From JAWLCQ01 sp041687095 (GTDB lineage Bacteria > Planctomycetota > Phycisphaerae > SM23-33): a stretch of 12,108 nucleotides of DNA. The stretch covers positions 1 through 12,108 of the forward strand of contig JAWLCQ010000156.1 in the NCBI GenBank assembly GCA_041687095.1. Direction: 5' to 3'. Made by a program: the position numbers and the translations under genes. The notes beneath the pieces are model-generated. The model did no database searches and was not told where the DNA came from. It was given only the letters and a program-made list of their open reading frames with translations. Shown here in pieces: positions 7,974 to 12,108 of the stretch. The number at the start of each line of letters is the position of its first letter. Within the stretch, counting starts at the first letter, position 1.

Positions 7974-9461
7974 ATGTCCGCGAGACGATCATCGGGGGTC
8001 CTGCTGCCGCTGTTCTCCCTGCCCGGGGGGCACGGGATCGGGGACATGGGGCCGGGCGCCTACGCCTTCATCGACTGGCTGGTCCGCGCGGGGCAGCGGC
8101 TGTGGCACCTGCTGCCGCTGGCGCCCGTCCTGCTGCGGAGCTACTCGCCGTACTCGGCGGCGTCGGCGATGGCCGGGGAGCCGCTGCTCATCAGCCTGGA
8201 GCTGCTGCGCGACGAGGGGTTGCTCGACAGGTCCGACCTCGCCCATCCGCCCGGCCTATCCCGCGACCGCGTCGCGTACGGCCAGGTCGTGCCATTCAAG
8301 CACCAGCTCCTCACGAAGGCGTGGCGGCGGTTCGCGGCGTCGCCCCCGCCCGAGTTCGGGACGTTCTGCGAAGAGCACGGCGAGTGGCTGGACGACTTCG
8401 CCCTCTACTGGGCGCTCTGCCGCCACCACAAGACGAGCCAGTGGATCGAGTGGCCCAGCGCGGTCCGCACCCGCAAGCCCGAGGCCCTGGAGCGCGCCCG
8501 CGAGGAACTGCGGGACGAGTACGAGCGGACGCGGTTCGTGCAGTACGTGTTCTACCGCCAGTGGAAGGCGCTGCGGGCGTACGCGCGGAAGCGCAACGTC
8601 CACCTCATCGGGGACATCCCGCTGTTCGTCTCCTACGCGAGCTGCGACGTGTGGCGCAAGCCCGCGCTCTGGAAGCTGGGGCCCGACCTCCGCCCGCGCG
8701 TGGAGGCCGGCGTGCCCCCACTGGGCAAGGGCGACCGCGGACAGCGATGGGGCATGCCCGTCTACGACTGGTCCGCCCATCAGGCGGAGGGCTTCGCGTG
8801 GTGGCTGCGGCGGATCGACCGCTGCTCGGAACTGTACGACTGGATCCGCTTCGACCACTTCCGCGGACTGCTGGCGACCTGGGAAGTGCCCGTCGACGCC
8901 CCCTCGCCCCGCCACGGACATTACGAGGACGTGCCCGGGGACGAATTGCTGGGCGCCATCCTCCGCCGGCTCGGACACCTCCCGCTCCTGCCCGAGGTCC
9001 TGGGCGACATCACCCCGGCCGTGCTCGCCATGGTCGACCGATGGGACCTCCCGCACATGCGCGTGCTGCTGGGGGCCTTCGGGGGCGACTATGCCCAGAG
9101 CCTCGACGCACCCCACAACTACCCCGCCCGCAGCATCGCCTTCACGGGCAACCACGACATGGAACCCGCCCGCGGCTGGTTCCGCCACGCCGACGATCGC
9201 ACCCGACAGAACCTCGCGAGAACGCTGGGGCACGCCCCGAAGGACGGGAGCGTCCACCGGGACCTGGCGAGGCTCGTGCTGCTCAGCGTCGCGGAGATGG
9301 CGATCGTGCCCCTGCAGGACGTCGTGGGGCTCGACGAGTCCGCCCGCATCAACACCCCAGGGACCCGGCAGCGGAACTGGCAGTGGCGGGCGACGGCGCT
9401 GCCCGGGGCGGGCCCGACGGACTGGCTTCGCGGGCTGACGGAGCTGGCGGGGCGGGCGTGA
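7974..9461 (+). CDS. malQ: 4-alpha-glucanotransferase, GH77 (amylomaltase), divergent, 495 aa
   Basis: GH77 enzymes transfer 1,4-alpha-glucan segments between maltodextrins or to glucose, working with phosphorylase in glycogen and maltose use in the cytoplasm. N-terminal LLPLFSLPGGHGIGDMGPGA, LLPLAP and LLISLE motifs and the substrate-channel sequences GDIPLFV and GQRWGMPVYDW identify the family. The catalytic residues are present: nucleophile Asp294 (RFDHFRG), acid/base Glu341 (LPEVLG) and Asp395 (GNHDME). A C-terminal PLQDVVGLDESARINTPG motif completes the fold. Length and residue numbering closely follow the Thermus aquaticus amylomaltase (500 aa). Oddities are SYSPYS at 56-61 where DSPYQ is usual, Leu250-Gly251 where the mobile lid has Tyr-Phe, and NHDME where THDND is usual. 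ATG 7974 lies five codons before homology begins; no ribosome binding site is evident. Confidence 0.95.
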   Translation: MSARRSSGVLLPLFSLPGGHGIGDMGPGAYAFIDWLVRAGQRLWHLLPLAPVLLRSYSPYSAASAMAGEPLLISLELLRDEGLLDRSDLAHPPGLSRDRVAYGQVVPFKHQLLTKAWRRFAASPPPEFGTFCEEHGEWLDDFALYWALCRHHKTSQWIEWPSAVRTRKPEALERAREELRDEYERTRFVQYVFYRQWKALRAYARKRNVHLIGDIPLFVSYASCDVWRKPALWKLGPDLRPRVEAGVPPLGKGDRGQRWGMPVYDWSAHQAEGFAWWLRRIDRCSELYDWIRFDHFRGLLATWEVPVDAPSPRHGHYEDVPGDELLGAILRRLGHLPLLPEVLGDITPAVLAMVDRWDLPHMRVLLGAFGGDYAQSLDAPHNYPARSIAFTGNHDMEPARGWFRHADDRTRQNLARTLGHAPKDGSVHRDLARLVLLSVAEMAIVPLQDVVGLDESARINTPGTRQRNWQWRATALPGAGPTDWLRGLTELAGRA

Positions 9462-9469
9462 GGAGGGGA

Positions 9470-9671
9470 GCTTATAGCGATCAGCTTTCAGCTTTGAGTC
9501 TTGAGCAGGTGTAGGGCGCGCAGAGGACGGAGCGAAGCGGAGTCCTCTGCACACGGGAACCCGCATCCCGCGCGCAAGCGTCTCCGCTTCGCTACGACGC
9601 TTGCACGCACTACCGGCTGATCGCTGATGACTGAACGCTGACAGTTGATCGCTGATCGCTGATAGCTGATA
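9470..9671. repeat. Composite repeat, copy 2: inverted heptamer arrays flanking the 103-bp three-hairpin element
   Basis: Left flank: heptamers such as GCGATCA from 9470 to 9510. Core: 103-bp element 9511-9613, with stems GCAGAGGAC/GTCCTCTGC (9520-9528, 9542-9550) and GCAAGCGT/ACGCTTGC (9574-9581, 9597-9604) and a middle stem weakened by two changes that remain G-T pairs on the minus strand. Right flank: eight tandem heptamers, consensus GCTGATC, at 9616-9671, inverted relative to the left flank. It fills the gap between convergent malQ and the URO-D-like gene and could serve as a two-way 3' structure, though it lacks a T-run. Confidence 0.8.
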
Positions 9672-9684
9672 GCTCCGCCGGCGG

Positions 9685-10791
9685 TCACGCGTGGTCCAAC
9701 TCCATCATCCGCTTGCGGTAGTGCATGTAGTTGGCGAACGAGACGTTGTCGGGCACGCCGTGGTCGCACGTGGGGACGTACCCGCCGCGCTTGAGCATGA
9801 AGGGGATGATCCGCTCCAGGTGCTCGTCGATCGCCTCGGGGCCGGCGGCCAGGACGCGCTTGTCGATCCCGCCCAGCAGGACGAGGTTGGGGTACTTCTT
9901 CGCGATCTCGACGACGTCGTTCCCGGCGGCGACCTCGATGGGCAGCAGCGCGTCGAGGCCCAGCTCGAGGTACAGGTCGGTCGCCTCCGCGCAGTTGCCG
10001 TCCGTGTCGAGCTGGAAGCGGAGGCGCTTGGTGGACTGGCGGCGGCGGATGTTGTCCAGGAGCTGCTGGTAGTAGGGGAAGAGGAACTCGCGGACCATGT
10101 CGGGGCTGATGAGCAGCCCGTGGTTGTAGCAGATGTCCTCGGCGAGGAAGACGGTGTCGATCTCGGTCTGCTGCTGGACACGGGAGGCGACGGCGTCGCT
10201 GAGGTCGAGCCACGCCTGCATCATGCGGTGGATGAGGTCGGGGTGGTCGAGGAACATGTAGCAGACCTCCTCGGGCCCGATCATCGAGCGGAGGTACATG
10301 TACCCCCCGACCCCGGTGAGGACGATCATCTTGCCCTCCGCATCGGCGGAGCGGAGGTTGGCGAGGGTCTGGTCGAAGCCCTTCCAGCGCTCGGGGGTGG
10401 CGGGGTCGAGGCGGGGGGCGACGACCTCGTCCCAGTCGCGCCGGCAGGCGACGGCGTGCTGGACGTAGGTGGGCATGAACCCGTGGCGGCGGCCCTTGAA
10501 GACCTTCAGGACGCGTCCGGCGTGGTCGCGGACGATCTCGTGGTCGTCCCCGCTCTCGAGCACCTCGGGCACGAAGGCGGGGACGAGGGCGGGCTCGCAC
10601 CAGCCCAGGCGCCCGATGCCCACGTCGGCGGGCGGGTCCCATCCGAAGAGCTGGTTGTGGTCGGCGTCGGGGGCCATGCCCTCGCTCTTCCAGCGGTCGA
10701 GGGCCTCGGTCCAGATGTAAAACTCCCGCCGGAACAGGTGATCCACCGGCCGGAATTCGTACGTCGCGCGAAGTCGTTCCACGTTGTTCAT
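9685..10791 (-). CDS. Uroporphyrinogen-decarboxylase-fold protein, not HemE (368 aa)
   Basis: The sequence matches the URO-D/methyltransferase TIM-barrel superfamily through its C-terminal half: DTDGN at 262-266, LGLDALLPIEVAAGNDV, LGGIDKR around Asp310, and GGYVPTCDHGVPDNVSFANY with Cys342 and His344. The N-terminal arginine motif of true HemE (RQAGRYLPEY-like) is absent; the corresponding region reads RREFYIWTEALDRW. The HxC zinc motif of corrinoid methyltransferases such as MtaA is also missing, with DTDGN in that place. It therefore belongs to an uncharacterised subgroup, which I recall as common in planctomycetes and relatives; substrate unknown. No signal peptide. ATG 10791 is supported by a strong AGGAAGGA seven bases upstream; in-frame codons further upstream include that ribosome site. 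It lies 70 bp downstream of the lipid-kinase gene on the same strand, so co-transcription is possible. Confidence 0.85.
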   Translation of the reverse strand: MNNVERLRATYEFRPVDHLFRREFYIWTEALDRWKSEGMAPDADHNQLFGWDPPADVGIGRLGWCEPALVPAFVPEVLESGDDHEIVRDHAGRVLKVFKGRRHGFMPTYVQHAVACRRDWDEVVAPRLDPATPERWKGFDQTLANLRSADAEGKMIVLTGVGGYMYLRSMIGPEEVCYMFLDHPDLIHRMMQAWLDLSDAVASRVQQQTEIDTVFLAEDICYNHGLLISPDMVREFLFPYYQQLLDNIRRRQSTKRLRFQLDTDGNCAEATDLYLELGLDALLPIEVAAGNDVVEIAKKYPNLVLLGGIDKRVLAAGPEAIDEHLERIIPFMLKRGGYVPTCDHGVPDNVSFANYMHYRKRMMELDHA

Positions 10792-10861
10792 GCGTTCATC
10801 CTTCCTGGAACGCATGGAGGTAGTGCGGCGCGGGCGAAAAGGCAAGGGGAAATGCTCGCCC

Positions 10862-11776
10862 TCACGCCGCCTTCGCGCTCGCCTCTCGGCCGGGGACGAC
10901 GACGGCGAGATGCTGGGGGAGGACCTCGTAGTGCAGAGGGGGCTCGACGCGCTCGATCTCCCCGTCGGAGACCATGTCCACCCGCCGCGCGGGCGAGTGG
11001 ATGACCAGCGAGCGGGCGCGGAGCATGCGGACGTTCGGGTCCTGCCGCCACCGCCCCCCCGCGAGCGACACGCCCAGGCGGAGCATGTCCAGCGGCCCGT
11101 GGTGCGTGCCGACGTAGATGACCAATTCGCCCCCGGCGAGGTCCTCGCGGTGCGGGAAGAGGCTGGGCCTCTCCTCGTACTCGTTGACGGCGACCATGAC
11201 GGCCGCCGCGGGCAGGCGGTCGTGCTTGCCCTCGATCTCGATGTCCACGTGGAGGCGCTCGTTCCGGCGGACGATGTCGATCAGGATGGGCGCGACGCGG
11301 CGCCAGGAGTCGAGGCGGCCCCCGCGGCCGCGTTCGCGCCCCCGCATGATGCGGGCGAAGAACCCGAGGGTCGCGTTGTGCAGGAACAGCCGCCCGTTGA
11401 CGCGCCCGGCGTCGATGTGCTTGACCTCGCCCCGCAGCAGGGCGGGGATGGACTCGTCGAGGTCCAGGGGCACCTGCAGCTCGCGGGCGAGGAGGTTGAA
11501 CGTCCCCAGCGGCAGGACGCCGAAGGGCTTGCCGGCCGCCCCGAGGATCTCGGCGGCCGACCGGGTCGTCCCGTCGCCCCCGCCGATGAGGATGCGGTCG
11601 GCGTCGCTGTCGGCGAGGCGGCGGAGGGTGTCGGACAGTTCCGAGGCGTGCACGAGTTCCACGTGCGTGTCGGCCCCGCAGCGCTCCATGCCCTCGCGGA
11701 CTCGCCGGGCGAGTTCCTCCGGGTCGGCGTGGACGACCTGTCCGGAATCGGCGTTCAGTACGGCAACGGCTTTCAT
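10862..11776 (-). CDS. Diacylglycerol kinase-family lipid kinase (YegS/DgkB type), 304 aa
   Basis: Members of this family phosphorylate diacylglycerol, sphingosine-like or other lipids with ATP at the inner membrane face. The nucleotide-binding motif GGGDGT is at residues 65-70, preceded by ADRILI, and the second conserved motif PLGTFNLLAREL is at 89-100. A HIDAGRVNGRLFLHNATLG stretch and a C-terminal VSDGEI complete the pattern of the family's two-domain fold. Length is normal (about 300). No transmembrane segment, as usual for soluble DgkB-like enzymes. ATG 11776 has AAGGAA seven bases upstream and starts exactly at the Rossmann-like strand KAVAVLNADSG; the frame stays open to 12073, but the extra part is repeat sequence. 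The lipid substrate cannot be told from sequence. It precedes the URO-D-fold gene by 70 bp. Confidence 0.92.
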   Translation of the reverse strand: MKAVAVLNADSGQVVHADPEELARRVREGMERCGADTHVELVHASELSDTLRRLADSDADRILIGGGDGTTRSAAEILGAAGKPFGVLPLGTFNLLARELQVPLDLDESIPALLRGEVKHIDAGRVNGRLFLHNATLGFFARIMRGRERGRGGRLDSWRRVAPILIDIVRRNERLHVDIEIEGKHDRLPAAAVMVAVNEYEERPSLFPHREDLAGGELVIYVGTHHGPLDMLRLGVSLAGGRWRQDPNVRMLRARSLVIHSPARRVDMVSDGEIERVEPPLHYEVLPQHLAVVVPGREASAKAA

Positions 11777-11803
11777 GGGCGAGTTCCTTTCCGGGCGCAA
11801 AGA

Positions 11804-11809
11804 ATGATA
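11804..11809 (-). promoter_or_regulatory. Candidate -10 box TATCAT of the lipid-kinase gene
   Basis: TATCAT on the minus strand would give a start near 11797 and a leader of about 21 nt containing the AAGGAA ribosome site. No convincing -35 lies at 16-18 bp, so support is limited. Confidence 0.35.
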
Positions 11810-11871
11810 GTGGCCCCCCTGCAACGTGCCGCCGCGGACGGTGACGGGACGCGATTCCGGCAGGGCCTCTT

Positions 11872-11888
11872 CCGCCCCGACGGGGCGG
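11872..11888. other. Short GC hairpin upstream of the lipid-kinase gene
   Basis: CCGCCCC (11872-11878) and GGGGCGG (11882-11888) form a 7-bp stem with a 3-nt loop, next to the larger element that begins at 11894. Function unknown. Confidence 0.4.
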
Positions 11889-11893
11889 GGGAG

Positions 11894-11992
11894 AGTAGCC
11901 GGGGGCGCAGCGCAGCGGAGCCCCCGGTACACGCGCAAGGAAGACAGAGCCCCGCGTTCCGGGGGTTCCGCTTCGCTCCACCCCCGGCTACT
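11894..11992. repeat. 99-bp inverted-repeat element with two hairpins, related in plan to the 103-bp elements
   Basis: Terminal arms AGTAGCCGGGGG (11894-11905) and CCCCCGGCTACT (11981-11992) are perfect reverse complements. Two internal hairpins use CCGGGGG/CCCCCGG stems (11899-11905 with 11921-11927; 11959-11965 with 11981-11987), so the outer arms can pair either with each other or locally. The loops contain AGCGCAGCGGAG and TTCCGCTTCGCT, which are complementary at 10 of 12 positions. It lies in the gene-free stretch 11777-12108. Confidence 0.75.
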
Positions 11993-11999
11993 GTCCGAC

Positions 12000-12065
12000 G
12001 CCCCCTTTGGGGGCTTGGGAACCACCGCTCTGCAGCGGCGGCACTCTTGGCATTCTTTCATGCCA
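12000..12065. other. Three consecutive short hairpins at the right edge
   Basis: GCCCCC-TTT-GGGGGC (12000-12014), CCGCT-CTGC-AGCGG (12025-12038) and TGGCAT with ATGCCA around a TCTTTC loop (12048-12065). On the minus strand the region is open and reads a Cys-rich short peptide joined to the lipid-kinase frame, but there is no ribosome site to support it. Probably a continuation of the neighbouring repeat. Beyond 12065 I see nothing definable. Confidence 0.4.
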
Positions 12066-12108
12066 TTCGGCACGGGGCCGGCGGGGAGAAGGAACGGGGA
12101 GCAGATAC

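Noticed and set aside
8256..9566. Minus-strand 436-codon open frame opposite malQ
   Set aside because: Shadow of malQ on the opposite strand, without motifs.
9462..9684. tRNA or other known structured RNA in the three-hairpin element
   Set aside because: The cloverleaf-like outline lacks tRNA D-loop and T-loop consensus, acceptor end and correct stem sizes; the duplicate copy and terminal inverted repeats fit a dispersed element better.
9488..10642. Minus-strand 384-codon frame overlapping the URO-D-like gene
   Set aside because: Alternative frame of a gene with a clear family signature; its end translates the heptamer array.
11777..12073. Extended N-terminus of the lipid kinase, including a Cys-rich peptide
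   Set aside because: Derived from hairpin repeats; ATG 11776 has a good ribosome site and starts at the first conserved strand.

Overview
The window is very GC-rich and bacterial. Gene content (RecG, UvrA1, an uncharacterised URO-D-fold protein, a YegS-type lipid kinase, GH77 and a propeller glycosidase-like protein) and the style of repeat-filled gaps suggest a planctomycete, perhaps a Phycisphaerae-like lineage. That assignment is inference; no rRNA or tRNA is present to confirm it.

Layout. Positions 1-1821 (minus) hold a LysM lipoprotein gene followed 21 bp later by recG, which runs off the left edge; a good promoter precedes the pair. Positions 1822-2470 are a repeat-filled gap ending in a GC hairpin just past uvrA. 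Positions 2471-5641 (minus) are uvrA, with a basic, Ala/Pro-rich N-terminal tail of about 103 residues. Positions 5642-6761 are a 1.1 kb gene-free divergent gap packed with short direct repeats and inverted repeats. Positions 6762-7631 (plus) encode a glycosidase-like beta-propeller and 7974-9461 (plus) a GH77 4-alpha-glucanotransferase. Positions 9685-10791 and 10862-11776 (minus) encode the URO-D-fold protein and a diacylglycerol-kinase-family protein, probably co-transcribed. A further structured repeat lies at 11894-11992.

Functionally there is no single pathway: two DNA-repair genes (recG, uvrA) face two carbohydrate genes and a lipid kinase/URO-D pair. I found no defence system, mobile-element transposase, CRISPR array or biosynthetic cluster.

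The unusual part is between the genes. Every gap longer than about 200 bp carries structured repeats from at least five families: a 16-bp direct repeat with 12 good copies beside uvrA; a roughly 119-bp element built round a GGGGGTC/GACCCCC palindrome with an AGGA loop; a 103-bp three-hairpin element present twice at 118 of 124 aligned positions, whose outer hairpin loops are complementary to each other; inverted arrays of a 7-bp unit flanking that element; and inverted repeats with 27-28 bp arms. Several of the longest apparent open reading frames in the window are only repeat read-through or antisense shadows. Among proteins, the most interesting is the GH77 enzyme, which keeps its catalytic triad but lacks the usual aromatic lid residues.
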